Position numbers and translations under genes: made by a program. Shown piece by piece: positions 9,856-19,026 of a stretch of 64,000 nt of DNA. Origin of the DNA: Saccharothrix syringae (GTDB lineage Bacteria; Actinomycetota; Actinomycetes; Mycobacteriales; Pseudonocardiaceae). The notes below the pieces were generated by a model, which was given only the letters and a program-made list of their open reading frames with translations, did no database searches and was not told the origin of the DNA. The stretch lies in the NCBI RefSeq assembly GCF_009498035.1, contig NZ_CP034550.1:1426001-1490000 (forward strand). Direction: 5' to 3'. Positions within the stretch are counted from its first letter, which is position 1. Each line of letters opens with the position of its first letter.

Positions 9856-10759
9856 GTGGGTCGCGGGAGGCGGACGGGGGAGTCGTCCCGGGTCGGTTCG
9901 GCTCCCGCGACCCGGTCGATCGGCTTTGTGGATTTTTTGCGGGTCCACCGGCGGAAATCGATCGCGGCGCGCGCAGGGGTTTGCGGGGGGCGTGCGTCAA
10001 GTTGTTCTGGTGCCACTTCGGCGTGGGAGTCGGGCGGCGGTAATGCGGGCCTGCGCGGGCCCGGAGCGTCGGTCGGGCGAGTCGCCGGGAACAGCCGGAA
10101 GTCGGGTTCCCGGCGACTCGGGTGACCGGCCCAATAGCCCCTGGCGGGGCTCGGTCGTGGCGAGGATATCCGTCACTCGGGGGCGTGCGTCAAGACCGCG
10201 GCGCTGCCCCGAATGCTTGAAAAATGACGGTCGTCGTACCGGTGGTACACGTCGGTGTTTGGTTATTCACCCCCTGGTCGGCTTGTTGGCCAGGCTTGTC
10301 CGGGCTGGTGGGCGCGGCGGGCTGAACGGGGCGCGGCGGGACGGCGCACGGCCGCCTGTGACCAGTCGGCGACGGAGGCGCGCATCGGGATCGGCGCTCT
10401 GCCGTTCCTGTTCGAACAGTGCAACGAGATCCCCGATCGCATTCGCACGCAAGGATTGGGGAACCGCGAGACCCGGTTCGAGTTCTCGACTGATCTCTTC
10501 TCGCTGGTTGGTGTGAATCGCCGGTAACTGTCCGACGGTGTTGGCGGGCCTTGGGCTTTCCCCGGCGACTCGTGTGACCGGCACACATCGGCTGATCAAA
10601 GGGGGCCGGTCGTGTCGAGGGTATCTGGCGTTGAGGGACGTGCGCTTCGCTGTGCTTGTCCGGGGTGGCTGCCGTTGATTTTCGCCCCCACGGGGCGTGC
10701 GTGATGGGTGGTGGGAAGTGGGTGGATCCGGTTCTGTTGTCGGTGGTCGAGCGGCAGAC
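9856..10759. other. Gene-poor stretch with direct and inverted repeats
   Basis: I see no convincing intact gene. A 16-bp direct repeat GGGGGCGTGCGTCAAG occurs at 9986-10001 and 10179-10194. A 22-bp direct repeat with one mismatch occurs at 10109-10130 and 10561-10582, and its first copy overlaps one arm of a 15-bp perfect inverted repeat (10078-10092 with 10106-10120). Short frames between these, such as 10255-10527 (+) and its antisense, lack recognisable domains. Base composition is less GC-biased than in the neighbours. The stretch borders the integrase remnant and may be what is left of an integrated element. Confidence 0.6.
10078..10120. repeat. 15-bp perfect inverted repeat
   Basis: CGAGTCGCCGGGAAC at 10078-10092 is mirrored by its reverse complement at 10106-10120 with a 13-nt loop. 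The right arm begins a longer direct repeat that reappears at 10561-10582. It could be a terminator for the P-loop gene 220 bp upstream or a recombination-related site. Confidence 0.6.
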
Positions 10760-11080
10760 GAGATCGAGAAGCACCTCGGCGCGTTCGTCGACGCGGCCAG
10801 GAAATTTGCCGGTGCGCCGGACGTCCACCTGCATGACCTTCGGCGCACCGGCAACACCCTGGCGGCGGAAACCGGGGCGACGCCGCGTGAGCTGGTGGAC
10901 CGGACGGGGCACAGCTCCACCCGTGCGGCTCCACGCCCGGGAGGAGCGGGGCCGGACGGTCGCGGCGGGCATCGAGGCCGTGGGCGAGGACCAACGGGCA
11001 CGCGAGGGGCGCGGAAGAGTCGCGAAAACGAAAAGACCGCCCACAAAGGACGGTCCGCAAGCGCTCTACCAGCAGAAGAA
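10760..11080 (+). pseudogene. Tyrosine-recombinase (phage/ICE integrase) C-terminal remnant
   Basis: Read in one frame up to about 10925, the sequence gives VHLHDLRRTGNTLAAETGA, then TPRELVDRTGHSSTRAA. This is the catalytic HxLR and GHS block of actinobacterial tyrosine integrases. The reading then has to shift frame to continue as RLHAREERGRTVAAGIEAV, the usual region beside the catalytic tyrosine. The upstream catalytic arginine domain and an intact tyrosine region are missing, and no start is present. The fragment stops a few bases from the 3' end of tRNA-Gly, the typical position of an integrase next to its attachment site. It is a decayed element, not a functional gene. Confidence 0.75.
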
Positions 11081-11086
11081 GCGGAG

Positions 11087-11157
11087 AGCGGGTGACGGGA
11101 ATCGAACCCGCATGACCAGCTTGGAAGGCTGGGGCTCTACCATTGAGCTACACCCGC
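11087..11157 (-). tRNA. tRNA-Gly (anticodon TCC)
   Basis: On the minus strand the 71-nt sequence begins GCGGGTGTAGCTCAATGG and ends with the matching CACCCGC plus a T discriminator. The 7-bp acceptor stem is perfect, the anticodon loop reads CTTCCAA, and the T-arm contains GGTTCGATTCC. The CCA end is not encoded. An integrase remnant abuts its 3' end, so this gene was probably an attachment site. Confidence 0.97.
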
Positions 11158-11217
11158 ACGCGCTCACCGGGGTGGGCGCGGGATCAGCTTAGCCGGTCGC
11201 GATAGGCTGGTGCGGAC

Positions 11218-11291
11218 CGGGGCGTGGCGCAGTTTGGTAGCGCACCCGCTTTGGGAGCGGGGGGTCGCAGGTTCAAATCCTGTCGCCCCGA
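11218..11291 (+). tRNA. tRNA-Pro (anticodon TGG)
   Basis: The 74-nt gene has the acceptor stem CGGGGCG paired with CGCCCCG and an A discriminator. The anticodon loop is TTTGGGA (TGG) and the T-arm reads GGTTCAAATCC. It diverges from tRNA-Gly 60 bp away. Confidence 0.97.
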
Positions 11292-11348
11292 CGGTTGCCC
11301 TGGCCGACCCGACGGGTTGGTCAGGGCCCTCCCGGGTAGCCCCCGCGC

Positions 11349-11510
11349 ATGACCACCACACCGTTCGAGCCCCACCCCGAGTTCGGCAAGCCCCGCATCG
11401 CGGCCGCGGACCCCGGGCCGGGGGCGCCCGAGCAGGCCGAGGGGTTCGGGGTCCAGGCCGAGGACTCCGACCACGAGCACGACGTGCGCCCGGCCGACGA
11501 CGGGGACTAG
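11349..11510 (+). CDS. Small acidic hypothetical protein (53 aa)
   Basis: An ATG start gives MTTTPFEPHPEFGKP followed by an acidic, Pro/Gly/Glu-rich tail ending PADDGD. It has no hydrophobic core and is probably disordered. Third-position GC bias is strong across the frame. Its TAG stop overlaps the stop of the convergent gene in a CTAG tetranucleotide. No function can be assigned. Confidence 0.5.
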   Translation: MTTTPFEPHPEFGKPRIAAADPGPGAPEQAEGFGVQAEDSDHEHDVRPADDGD

Positions 11511-11758
11511 CCGCCCAGCTCGTTGACCGCCGTCGACACGGCGGCGGCCTGCTGCTCCAGCTCGTGGTCGGTCGAGTCCTCGCGAACGCCCCGTCCCAGC
11601 AGCTCCTGGCGGGACACCAGGAGCAGGGCACCGCGGTAGGCGTCGGTGTCCAGGTCGTCCACCTGGACGACCTCCACGCGCCCCTCGACCAGCACGAGGG
11701 TGGGGTCCGGGAGGCTGGAGGCCAGCAGGTCGCGCAGGTCACTGCCCTTGACGGTCAT
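11507..11758 (-). CDS. Small hypothetical protein (83 aa)
   Basis: The frame from ATG 11758 begins MTVKGSDLRDLLASS and contains the plausible strand-rich segments TLVLVEGRVEVVQVDDLD and GALLLVSRQELLG, then a helical C-terminus. It has the look of a compact folded protein, but no family is recognised. In-frame codons further upstream fall inside the LysR terminator hairpin, so they are not used. It ends in a shared CTAG with the convergent 53-aa gene. Confidence 0.55.
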   Translation of the reverse strand: MTVKGSDLRDLLASSLPDPTLVLVEGRVEVVQVDDLDTDAYRGALLLVSRQELLGRGVREDSTDHELEQQAAAVSTAVNELGG

Positions 11759-11830
11759 GACGTCCGGCCTACCCCCCGTGCGGCCGGCGAAACCGACCGG
11801 CGAAACCGGCCCCGGCGGCGAGACGCAGCG

Positions 11831-11872
11831 GCCGTTCTTGAGCACACCCGCGCCCGGGTGCTCAAGAACGGC
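11831..11872 (-). terminator. Terminator hairpin after the LysR gene
   Basis: Fifteen-bp perfect arms (11831-11845 and 11858-11872, core GTTCTTGAGCAC) flank a 12-nt loop, 16 bp past the LysR stop on the minus strand. There is no T-tract, as is common for actinobacterial intrinsic terminators. Confidence 0.75.
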
Positions 11873-11888
11873 TCGACGACCACCCCGG

Positions 11889-12794
11889 TCAGGCCGGTGT
11901 CGCGACCTGTTCGCTCACCACCTGCGCCGCGGCGGACACGAGTGCCGTGACCGACGGGTTGGTGGAGTTGTCCTGCCGCCACGCGAACTGCGTGTAGACC
12001 CGGAACGGCGGCACCCACGGCAGGCGGCACAGCCTGCCGTCGGCCAGTTCGGCGGCCACCGTCACCTCGGGCACCAGCGAGATGCCCAGGCCCGAGGCGA
12101 CCGCCCGCTTGGCGGCGTCGATCGAGTCCAGCGCCAGCACCGGCGACCGCGACTCCGCGTCCTGCAGCCCCAGCGCCTGCTCGAACTGCTCGTAGTAGCT
12201 GGCGCCGTTCTCGGCCCGGATGAGCGTGCTGCCGCGCAGCTCGTCCTCGGTGATCACCGACCGCCTGGTCAGGGCGTGGGTCGGACCGGCCACCATGACC
12301 AGCGGCTCGGGGCAGAGCACGGTCGTCTCCAACCCCTCGCGGGGCTCGACGGAGCCGATGAAGAACGTGCAGTCCAGCCGGCCCTCGCGCACCGCGGTCA
12401 GGTTGGCCTGGGTGTTCCGCGAGTGCAGGGAGATCTGGACGCTCGGGTACCGCCAGCACATGTACTCGATGAGTGGTAGCAGACGGTAGTCGGTCAGGCT
12501 CTGCGCGCTGCCGATGACCAGCTTGCCGTGCGGCTCGCCGTTCATCGTGATCGCTTTCCTGGCCTTGTCGGTCAGGGTGATTATGTTCCGGGCGAACGGC
12601 AGCAGTTCGACCCCGGCCGAGGTCATCTGGATGCCGCGTGGAAGCCTTCGGAACAGCGGCACCCCGAGGGTTTCTTCCAGTGCTTTGATCCGCGTGGTGA
12701 TGGTCGGCTGCGAGCAATTCAGCGTGGCGGCTGCCTTGGTGAAACTGCCCGTTTGAACCACAGTCGTGAACGCCAAAAGCTGACGCGTCTCCAT
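11889..12794 (-). CDS. LysR-family transcriptional regulator
   Basis: This 301-aa protein has the N-terminal winged HTH (METRQLLAFTTVVQTGSFTK, then AAATLNCSQPTITTRIKALE), a linker helix and a periplasmic-binding-protein-like effector domain (GKLVIGSAQSLTDYRLLPL onward). ATG 12794 is supported by a GGGGAG site 5 nt upstream. No divergent target gene is evident; the upstream 1.4 kb is gene-poor, so its regulon cannot be read from context. Confidence 0.93.
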   Translation of the reverse strand: METRQLLAFTTVVQTGSFTKAAATLNCSQPTITTRIKALEETLGVPLFRRLPRGIQMTSAGVELLPFARNIITLTDKARKAITMNGEPHGKLVIGSAQSLTDYRLLPLIEYMCWRYPSVQISLHSRNTQANLTAVREGRLDCTFFIGSVEPREGLETTVLCPEPLVMVAGPTHALTRRSVITEDELRGSTLIRAENGASYYEQFEQALGLQDAESRSPVLALDSIDAAKRAVASGLGISLVPEVTVAAELADGRLCRLPWVPPFRVYTQFAWRQDNSTNPSVTALVSAAAQVVSEQVATPA

Positions 12795-14180
12795 GGAGCT
12801 CCCCAACGGTACGTGAAAGTGGTCCGCGAGAGGCCGGTGCGGGACGGCATCGCGATCGCCGGTTTCATGGCGGCAGTTGACCTGGTCGCGCCCGCGAGCT
12901 GGGGCGACCGGGAGTTGATCAACATCGCCGCGTAACCGCCAGGGGCGCCGCCCGGTGTGCGCGCGGCGTACCCGGAACCCGTCGTGCACCGAGGTGACGG
13001 TCCGTGTTCGAAGTTGGTCCCGAACTGATGTTCGGCAGCGGCGGAATGGATCTCATCGGGTCATCGGCACCTTGTCTGGTAGGTGGTTAAAGAGCGCGAT
13101 GACATTGTCTCGCTCGTTCCTGTCGGTCGTCGTTGTCGGACGCGTCCGCTGCTGACCCCCCAGAACGTTCCGACAACCTTGAAAACATTCCTCCCAACGT
13201 GCGGGTCCGGGCGTCACGCTACCTGAAACCCACACTAATGGACTACGGCGAGTGGAGTCATCTCGACAAGTGAAAGTTTTCCGTCGAGCACTGCTCCGAA
13301 CGGCCCTAATTCACCCCTTGTGGTCAACCTCCCCGTGCGTCCGGTTGCACATGGTTACTCGTTGCTGCTGCATCCGTGTTACACGATCAACATCCGATCT
13401 CTCCACGTGCTGACGCCCTCCGCAGGGCCGATGGCTCCCACCGTCACCTGAACGGACCAGTGATGAAGGGTTCCGCTGAGCCTGAAGGGTGAACGCGGGC
13501 GGCTGGATGGTCCCCGGCCAAGACGCTGATCGACTCGTACACACCTGGCGCAACGACGGCGACGCCGCGTGGTGTGGCCGGTTCCGGCGCTCCGGGCGAT
13601 GTCTGCCCGCAAGACCTACGACCTCTGCCCCGGCTCCCCCTCGGCACGCGCTCGCACCAGCGGTTTAGAGCCGGTGTTGTGTTTCCGGTCCGCCGCCCGG
13701 CGCGGCGGGCCGGTGCCCGCCCCGCGCCCCGCCCGGGACGGGCGTCCGGGCCCAGCGATCGGAGGGGTGCGGCGCCGGCCGCTGAGACGGGGCGGGCGTC
13801 CGGTAGGGGGATCGCGGCACCGCCGGCGGGGTGGCGAACGGCCGATCGGCGCTTCGGGGACGAAGCGTGCGAACGGCCCAGCGGGCCACCGGCGCGAACA
13901 GGGGTGAACAGCCGATCCCGAACCCGCCGGACAAGGCCGTCAAACGGGCGCCGGCGCGGGGAGTTGACGAATTGCGGGCGGATCACCGCAATGCGATTCC
14001 CGCCGGCACCGCAATGCCGCGACAATGCCCGCGCCGGCGCCGCGGCACCGCGACCGGCCGCCCGGAGCCGGGGTGCCGCCTCCGTCACACCCGGCGACCG
14101 CCTAGACTCAAGCGAATCCCGGCGCGCCCCACCGTGCCCCGGGACGTTCCGCACGTCCTGCCCGTTACGAGGAGACCACG
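12795..14180. other. Gene-poor 1.4-kb stretch upstream of tig
   Basis: I find no frame here with a recognisable domain. The part around 13020-13420 is noticeably richer in A and T than the neighbours (for example TTAAAGAGCGCGATGACATT), and the part around 13680-13930 is extremely GC-rich. Frames such as 13444-14154 (-) are long only because of GC bias. The proximal end must hold the LysR promoter, and the distal end holds the likely tig promoter, with a TAGACT -10-like box at 14103-14108. Confidence 0.6.
14103..14180 (+). promoter_or_regulatory. Likely tig promoter and leader
   Basis: TAGACT at 14103-14108 fits the actinobacterial -10 consensus TANNNT. The leader runs to the TTG start at 14181, with a GAGGAG ribosome-binding site at 14169-14174, 6 nt before the start. 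A -35 element is not obvious. Confidence 0.5.
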
Positions 14181-15557
14181 TTGAAGAGCACCGTCGAGCA
14201 CCTGAGCCCGACGCGGGTCCGGATCAACGTCGAGGTGCCGTTCGACGAGCTCAAGTCGGACTTCGACCGCGCCTACCGCAAGCTGGCCAAGCAGGTCCGC
14301 ATCCCCGGCTTCCGCCCCGGCAAGGCCCCGGCCCGCGTGCTGGAGAGCCGCATCGGCCGCGCGCCCGTCCTGGACGAGGTCGTCCAGGAGGCCATCCCGG
14401 CCAAGTACCTGGAGGCCGTCACCAGCGGCGAGATCCGGACCCTGGGCCGCCCCGACTTCGAGGTGACCAAGATCGAGGACGGGGAGTCCCTGGCGTTCAC
14501 CGCCGAGGTCGACGTCCGCCCCGAGATCACGGTCCCCGCGTTCGGCGAGCTGTCCGTCACCGTCGACGACCAGGAGGTCACCGACGAGGACGTGGACACC
14601 CAGCTGGACGACCTGCGCGCCCGCTTCGCCACCCTGACCGGCGTCAAGCGCCCCGCGCAGGAGGGCGACTTCGTCGTCGTCGACCTGTCCGCGAGCGTGG
14701 ACGGCGAGGAGGTCGAGGAGGCCAAGACCACCGGCCTGTCCTACGAGATCGGCTCCGGCCAGCTGGTCGAGGGCATCGACGAGGCCCTGGTCGGCGCCTC
14801 CGAGGGCGAGACCAAGAACTTCACCACCACCCTGGTGGCCGGTGAGCACGCGGGTCGCGACGCCGAGGTCACGGTCACGCTGAACTCCGTCAAGGAGCGC
14901 CAGCTGCCCGACCTCGACGACGAGTTCGCGCAGCTGGCCAGCGAGTTCGACACGCTGGAGGAGCTCAAGGCCGACCTGCGCACCCGCCTGGGCCGGGTCA
15001 AGAAGATGCAGCAGGGCGTCCAGGCCCGCGACAAGGTGCTGGAGGCGCTGCTGGCCAGCGTCGACGTGCCGCTGCCCGAGGCCGTCGTCAAGAGCGAGAT
15101 CGAGGCCCGCGAGCACGACGCCGTGCACGCCCTGGACCACGACGAGGCGCGCTTCGCCCAGTGGCTGGAGGAGCAGGGCCAGACCCGCGAGCAGTTCGAC
15201 ACCGAGGTGCGCGAGGCGTCCGAGCAGGCGGTCAAGACCCAGCTCGTGCTCGACGCCATCGCCGACGCCGAGCAGCTCAGCGTGACCGACCAGGAGCTGA
15301 CCGAGCGGATCATCTACCAGGCCCAGCGGTTCGGCATCAGCCCCGACGAGTACGTCAAGCGGGCGCAGCAGTCGGGCCAGCTCGGCGCGATCTTCGCCGA
15401 CGTGCGCCGGGGCAAGGCGCTGGCCTCGGTCGTGCGCCAGGCCACCGTGACCGACTCCGCCGGCAACGCCCTGGACCTCGACGAGCTGTTCGGCGAGCCG
15501 AGGACCGAGGCGAACGCCGAGGAGAAGTCCACTGAGGATTCCGCGACCGCGGAGTGA
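14181..15557 (+). CDS. tig: Trigger factor, ribosome-associated chaperone and peptidyl-prolyl isomerase
   Basis: It binds nascent chains at the ribosomal exit tunnel. The 458-aa protein has the N-terminal ribosome-binding domain with the signature region [15 protein letters not shown], a central FKBP-type isomerase domain ([16 protein letters not shown]), and a long helical C-terminal chaperone domain ending in an acidic tail. The start is TTG 14181, supported by GAGGAG. It precedes clpP1-clpP2-clpX, the same order as mycobacterial Rv2462c-Rv2457c. A hairpin terminator follows. Confidence 0.97.
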   Translation: MKSTVEHLSPTRVRINVEVPFDELKSDFDRAYRKLAKQVRIPGFRPGKAPARVLESRIGRAPVLDEVVQEAIPAKYLEAVTSGEIRTLGRPDFEVTKIEDGESLAFTAEVDVRPEITVPAFGELSVTVDDQEVTDEDVDTQLDDLRARFATLTGVKRPAQEGDFVVVDLSASVDGEEVEEAKTTGLSYEIGSGQLVEGIDEALVGASEGETKNFTTTLVAGEHAGRDAEVTVTLNSVKERQLPDLDDEFAQLASEFDTLEELKADLRTRLGRVKKMQQGVQARDKVLEALLASVDVPLPEAVVKSEIEAREHDAVHALDHDEARFAQWLEEQGQTREQFDTEVREASEQAVKTQLVLDAIADAEQLSVTDQELTERIIYQAQRFGISPDEYVKRAQQSGQLGAIFADVRRGKALASVVRQATVTDSAGNALDLDELFGEPRTEANAEEKSTEDSATAE

Positions 15558-15571
15558 AGCCCTGAGCGAAC

Positions 15572-15603
15572 GCGGGCGGTGTCGGGAAGTCGACGCCGCC
15601 CGC
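15572..15603 (+). terminator. Hairpin terminator after tig
   Basis: A 13-bp stem (15572-15584 with 15591-15603, one G-U pair) has a 6-nt loop GGAAGT and is followed by CTTCGTT. It lies 14 bp after the tig stop and separates tig from the clpP operon. Confidence 0.7.
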
Positions 15604-15670
15604 CTTCGTTAAGGTCGTTGCTACGTGACTCTTTTCGGCACAGCTAGTCGGCAAAGTTAGGCAGGCAGAC

Positions 15671-16279
15671 GTGACGCAGCACTCTCTCCCGGCGCCCGTG
15701 ATGCGAGCGGCCTCGGGGATGAACCTCAACGACTCGGTCTACGAGCGCCTGCTCCGCGAGCGGATCATCGTGCTGGGGTCGCAGGTCGAAGAGGGCATCG
15801 CCAACCAGATCGTGGCCCAGCTCCTGCTCCTGGCGGCGGAGGACCCGGAGAAGGACATCACCTTCTACATCAACTCGCCCGGCGGCTCGGTGACCGCGGG
15901 CATGGCGATCTACGACACGATGCAGCTCATCGAGCCCGACGTGGCCACCTACGCGATGGGGCTCGCGGCGTCGATGGGCCAGTTCCTGCTCTCCGCCGGC
16001 GCCCGCGGCAAGCGGCACGCCCTCCCGCACGCGCGCATCCTCATGCACCAGCCCTCGGCGGGCGTGGGCGGCACCGCGGCGGACATCGCGATCCAGGCGG
16101 ACATGCTCGTCCGGACCAAGCAGGAGATGGCCGAGCTGATCGCCGAGCACACCGGTCAGCCGGTCGAGCGCATCATCGCCGACTCGGACCGCGACCGCTG
16201 GTTCACCGCCCAGGAAGCCCTGGAGTACGGCTTCGTGGACAAGGTGATCAGCCGGGCCAGCCAGGCATCGACCAACTGA
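15671..16279 (+). CDS. clpP1: ATP-dependent Clp protease proteolytic subunit ClpP1
   Basis: Serine protease subunit that in actinobacteria assembles with ClpP2 into a mixed ClpP1P2 barrel fed by ClpX or ClpC. The 202-aa protein has the nucleophile Ser101 in GLAASMGQF and the catalytic His126 in ILMHQPSAG; the aspartate lies in the RDRWF region. GTG 15671 gives [20 protein letters not shown]. The TAGTCG/AAGTTAG region just upstream probably holds the promoter; a ClgR site could not be pinned down by eye. clpP2 follows after 25 bp. Confidence 0.97.
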   Translation: MTQHSLPAPVMRAASGMNLNDSVYERLLRERIIVLGSQVEEGIANQIVAQLLLLAAEDPEKDITFYINSPGGSVTAGMAIYDTMQLIEPDVATYAMGLAASMGQFLLSAGARGKRHALPHARILMHQPSAGVGGTAADIAIQADMLVRTKQEMAELIAEHTGQPVERIIADSDRDRWFTAQEALEYGFVDKVISRASQASTN

Positions 16280-16304
16280 CCGCGAGCACCCAGGAGACAC
16301 CGAA

Positions 16305-16934
16305 GTGAGCCAGTTCCACGCGCCGCAGTCCCGGTACGTGCTCCCGTCGTTCGTCGAGCGCACCAGCTACGGCATCAAGGAGTCCAACCCGTACAACAAG
16401 CTGTTCGAGGAGCGCATCATCTTCCTCGGCGTGCAGGTGGACGACGCGTCGGCCAACGACGTGATGGCCCAGCTGCTGGTGCTGGAGTCCGAGGACCCGG
16501 ACCGCGACATCCTGATGTACATCAACTCGCCGGGTGGCTCGTTCACCTCGCTGATGGCCATCTACGACACCATGCAGTTCGTCCGCCCGGACATCCAGAC
16601 CTACTGCCTGGGCCAGGCGGCCTCCGCCGCCGCCGTCCTGCTGGCGGCGGGCACGCCCGGCAAGCGGCACGCGCTGCCCAACTCCCGCATCCTGATCCAC
16701 CAGCCGGCCACCGAGGGCGTCTACGGGCAGGTCTCCGACCTGGAGATCCAGTCCAACGAGATCCAGCGCGTGCGCCGTTTGATGGAGACCACGCTCGCCC
16801 GGCACACCAGCCGCTCGCCCGAGCAGGTGCGCCTGGACATCGAGCGCGACAAGATCCTCACGGCCGAGGAGGCCAAGGACTACGGCATCGTCGACAGCGT
16901 CCTGCCGTACCGGAAGCTCTCGGCGTCCAAGTAG
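16305..16934 (+). CDS. clpP2: ATP-dependent Clp protease proteolytic subunit ClpP2
   Basis: Second ClpP paralogue (209 aa), co-transcribed with clpP1. The nucleophile is Ser107 in [10 protein letters not shown], the histidine is His132 in [10 protein letters not shown], and the aspartate is in the LDIERD segment. GTG 16305 is preceded by CAGGAGA. It differs from ClpP1 by an extended N-terminus ([20 protein letters not shown]) and the [13 protein letters not shown] handle region, which are typical ClpP2 marks. Confidence 0.97.
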   Translation: MSQFHAPQSRYVLPSFVERTSYGIKESNPYNKLFEERIIFLGVQVDDASANDVMAQLLVLESEDPDRDILMYINSPGGSFTSLMAIYDTMQFVRPDIQTYCLGQAASAAAVLLAAGTPGKRHALPNSRILIHQPATEGVYGQVSDLEIQSNEIQRVRRLMETTLARHTSRSPEQVRLDIERDKILTAEEAKDYGIVDSVLPYRKLSASK

Positions 16935-16943
16935 TGGGCGTGA

Positions 16944-16996
16944 CCCCCGACACGCCGAGCCGACCAGGGGTCCTGCGCGGTTCGGGGTGTCGGGGG
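16944..16996 (+). terminator. Hairpin between clpP2 and clpX
   Basis: CCCCCGACAC at 16944-16953 pairs with its reverse complement at 16987-16996, and the stem can extend inward through GCCGAGCC/GGTTCGGG. It starts 10 bp after the clpP2 stop. It may terminate or attenuate the clpP operon, leaving clpX its own promoter in the following 140 bp. Confidence 0.6.
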
Positions 16997-17138
16997 CACG
17001 CTGGTCCTCCCGCACAGGCGGGTGGGACGGGTACCGTCGAGGGGAACGGGCGGTCCCGCACCCAGCGGGCAATCGCCACACCAGCAGTCAGGCGCACCCG
17101 ACCAGGTGGCGCGCCGGAGGGGACAGAGGTCAGCGGTC

Positions 17139-18419
17139 ATGGCACGTATCGGTGACGGCGGCGACCTGCTGAAGTGCTCTTTTTGCGGTAAGAGCCAGAA
17201 GCAGGTGAAAAAACTCATCGCCGGACCGGGTGTCTACATCTGCGATGAGTGCATCGACCTCTGCAACGAGATCATCGAGGAAGAACTCGCGGAGGCCGGC
17301 GACGTCAAGCTCGACGAGCTGCCCAAGCCCGCCGAGATCCACGAGTTCCTCGACCAGTACGTGATCGGGCAGTCCGAGGCGAAGCGCACGCTGTCGGTGG
17401 CGGTCTACAACCACTACAAGCGCATCCAGGCGGGTGACCGCGGGCGCGAGGGGCGCGACGACGGCGTGGAACTCGCCAAGTCGAACATCCTCATGCTCGG
17501 CCCGACGGGCTGCGGCAAGACGTACCTGGCCCAGACGCTGGCCAAGATGCTGAACGTGCCGTTCGCCATCGCGGACGCCACGGCGCTGACCGAGGCCGGC
17601 TACGTGGGCGAGGACGTCGAGAACATCCTGCTCAAGCTCATCCAGGCGGCCGATTACGACGTCAAGCGCGCCGAGACCGGCATCATCTACATCGACGAGG
17701 TCGACAAGATCGCCCGGAAGAGTGAAAACCCGTCGATCACGCGCGACGTGTCCGGCGAGGGCGTGCAGCAGGCGCTGCTGAAGATCCTGGAGGGCACCAC
17801 GGCGTCGGTGCCGCCCCAGGGCGGGCGCAAGCACCCGCACCAGGAGTTCATCCAGATCGACACCACGAACGTGCTGTTCATCGTGGCGGGCGCGTTCGCG
17901 GGCCTGGAGAAGATCATCCAGGACCGGATCGGCAAGCGCGGGCTCGGCTTCGGCGCCGAGGTGCGCACCAAGGCCGAGGTCGACGCGGCGGACTACTTCG
18001 CCGAGTCGATGCCGGAGGACCTGATCAAGTTCGGGCTCATCCCGGAGTTCATCGGCCGGTTGCCGATGGTCGCCAGCGTGACGAACCTGGACAAGGAGTC
18101 CCTGGTCCGCATCCTCACCGAGCCGAAGAACGCGCTGGTCAAGCAGTACCAGAAGCTGTTCGAGATGGACGGGGTGGAGCTGGAGTTCACCCGGACCGCG
18201 ATGGAGGCCGTCGCCGACCAGGCGATCCTGCGCGGCACGGGCGCCCGGGGCCTGCGGGCGATCATGGAGGAGGTCCTGCTGCCGGTGATGTACGACATCC
18301 CCAGCCGCTCGGACGTCGCCAAGGTCGTCATCACCGAGCAGACGGTCAAGGAGAACGTGAACCCGACCATCGTGGCCCGGCAGCCCTCGCGCCGGGAGCG
18401 CCGCGAGAAGTCGGCCTGA
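17139..18419 (+). CDS. clpX: ATP-dependent Clp protease ATP-binding subunit ClpX
   Basis: AAA+ unfoldase that delivers substrates to ClpP. The 426-aa protein starts [19 protein letters not shown], with the N-terminal zinc-binding domain (Cys13, Cys16, then CDECIDLC). Walker A GPTGCGKT lies near residues 120-127, Walker B in [10 protein letters not shown], and the ClpP-docking IGF-type loop in KRGLGFG. I chose ATG 17139 because the zinc domain begins there; the upstream in-frame extension is not protein-like. A GAGGGGACAGAGG tract precedes it. Confidence 0.97.
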   Translation: MARIGDGGDLLKCSFCGKSQKQVKKLIAGPGVYICDECIDLCNEIIEEELAEAGDVKLDELPKPAEIHEFLDQYVIGQSEAKRTLSVAVYNHYKRIQAGDRGREGRDDGVELAKSNILMLGPTGCGKTYLAQTLAKMLNVPFAIADATALTEAGYVGEDVENILLKLIQAADYDVKRAETGIIYIDEVDKIARKSENPSITRDVSGEGVQQALLKILEGTTASVPPQGGRKHPHQEFIQIDTTNVLFIVAGAFAGLEKIIQDRIGKRGLGFGAEVRTKAEVDAADYFAESMPEDLIKFGLIPEFIGRLPMVASVTNLDKESLVRILTEPKNALVKQYQKLFEMDGVELEFTRTAMEAVADQAILRGTGARGLRAIMEEVLLPVMYDIPSRSDVAKVVITEQTVKENVNPTIVARQPSRRERREKSA

Positions 18420-18420
18420 G

Positions 18421-19014
18421 TTGTCCCTGCCGCACGCGCTGATCCTGCACGGCCTGGGCGGGTCCGGGCCGACGCACTGGCAGAACTGGCTGGCGGGCGA
18501 GCTGGCCCGCCACGGCGGGCCGGTGGACGTGCCGGTGCTCACCGAGCCGGACCGGCCCAGGTTGGCGGTGTGGCTCGACGAGCTGCGCGGCCACCTGGCC
18601 GCCATGCCGGTGTCGCCGTCACGCGAACGGGTGGTTGTCGCGCACTCGCTCGCGTGCCTGCTCTGGCTGCACCACGCGGCGGGGGACGTCGACGAGGCGC
18701 TGCGGGTCGACCGGGTCCTCCTGGTCGCCCCGCCCGCCCCGGACTACGCCGGCGAACCGCTCATCCGCGAGTTCCTGCACCCGGTGCTCGACCCCACCGC
18801 CGCGCGGCGGGCGGCGGTCTCCACCCGGGTCGTCACGGGCGAGGGCGACCCGTACTGCTCCCTGGCCAGGGCCAAGGAGCTGGCCGAGGCGCTGCGCGTC
18901 GACCTGGACGTCATCGTGGGCGGCGCCCACCTCAACGCGGACGCCGGCTACGGGGAGTGGCCCGCGGTGCTCAAGTGGGTGCGCAGCGACCGCACCTCGC
19001 TCACGCCGCGCTGA
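18421..19014 (+). CDS. RBBP9/YdeN-family alpha/beta hydrolase
   Basis: A 197-aa serine hydrolase of the small RBBP9/YdeN type. The N-terminal oxyanion segment is ALILHGLGGSGPTHW, the nucleophile serine lies in VVVAHSLACL (AHSLA in place of GxSxG, usual for this family), the acid is in GEGDPYC and the histidine in GGAHLNADAGYGEW. It begins at TTG 18421, one base after the clpX stop, so it is probably translated from the clpX message. The substrate is unknown. Confidence 0.85.
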   Translation: MSLPHALILHGLGGSGPTHWQNWLAGELARHGGPVDVPVLTEPDRPRLAVWLDELRGHLAAMPVSPSRERVVVAHSLACLLWLHHAAGDVDEALRVDRVLLVAPPAPDYAGEPLIREFLHPVLDPTAARRAAVSTRVVTGEGDPYCSLARAKELAEALRVDLDVIVGGAHLNADAGYGEWPAVLKWVRSDRTSLTPR

Positions 19015-19026
19015 CCCCGGGCCCGG

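Noticed and set aside
10255..10527. A possible 90-aa gene (and an antisense frame reading LRANAIGDLVALFEQERQSA)
   Set aside because: Short stretches look protein-like on both strands, but neither has a convincing start, ribosome-binding site or family, and they lie in the repeat-rich scar region.
13630..13690. A tRNA-like stretch around CCAGCGGTTTAGAGCCGG
   Set aside because: No 7-bp acceptor stem, no T-arm GGTTCGA-type sequence and an 8-nt loop; it does not fold as a tRNA.
13444..14154. A 236-codon minus-strand frame upstream of tig
   Set aside because: Mostly Arg/Pro/Ala low-complexity sequence; only the last 40 residues look protein-like, and no start site or family supports it.
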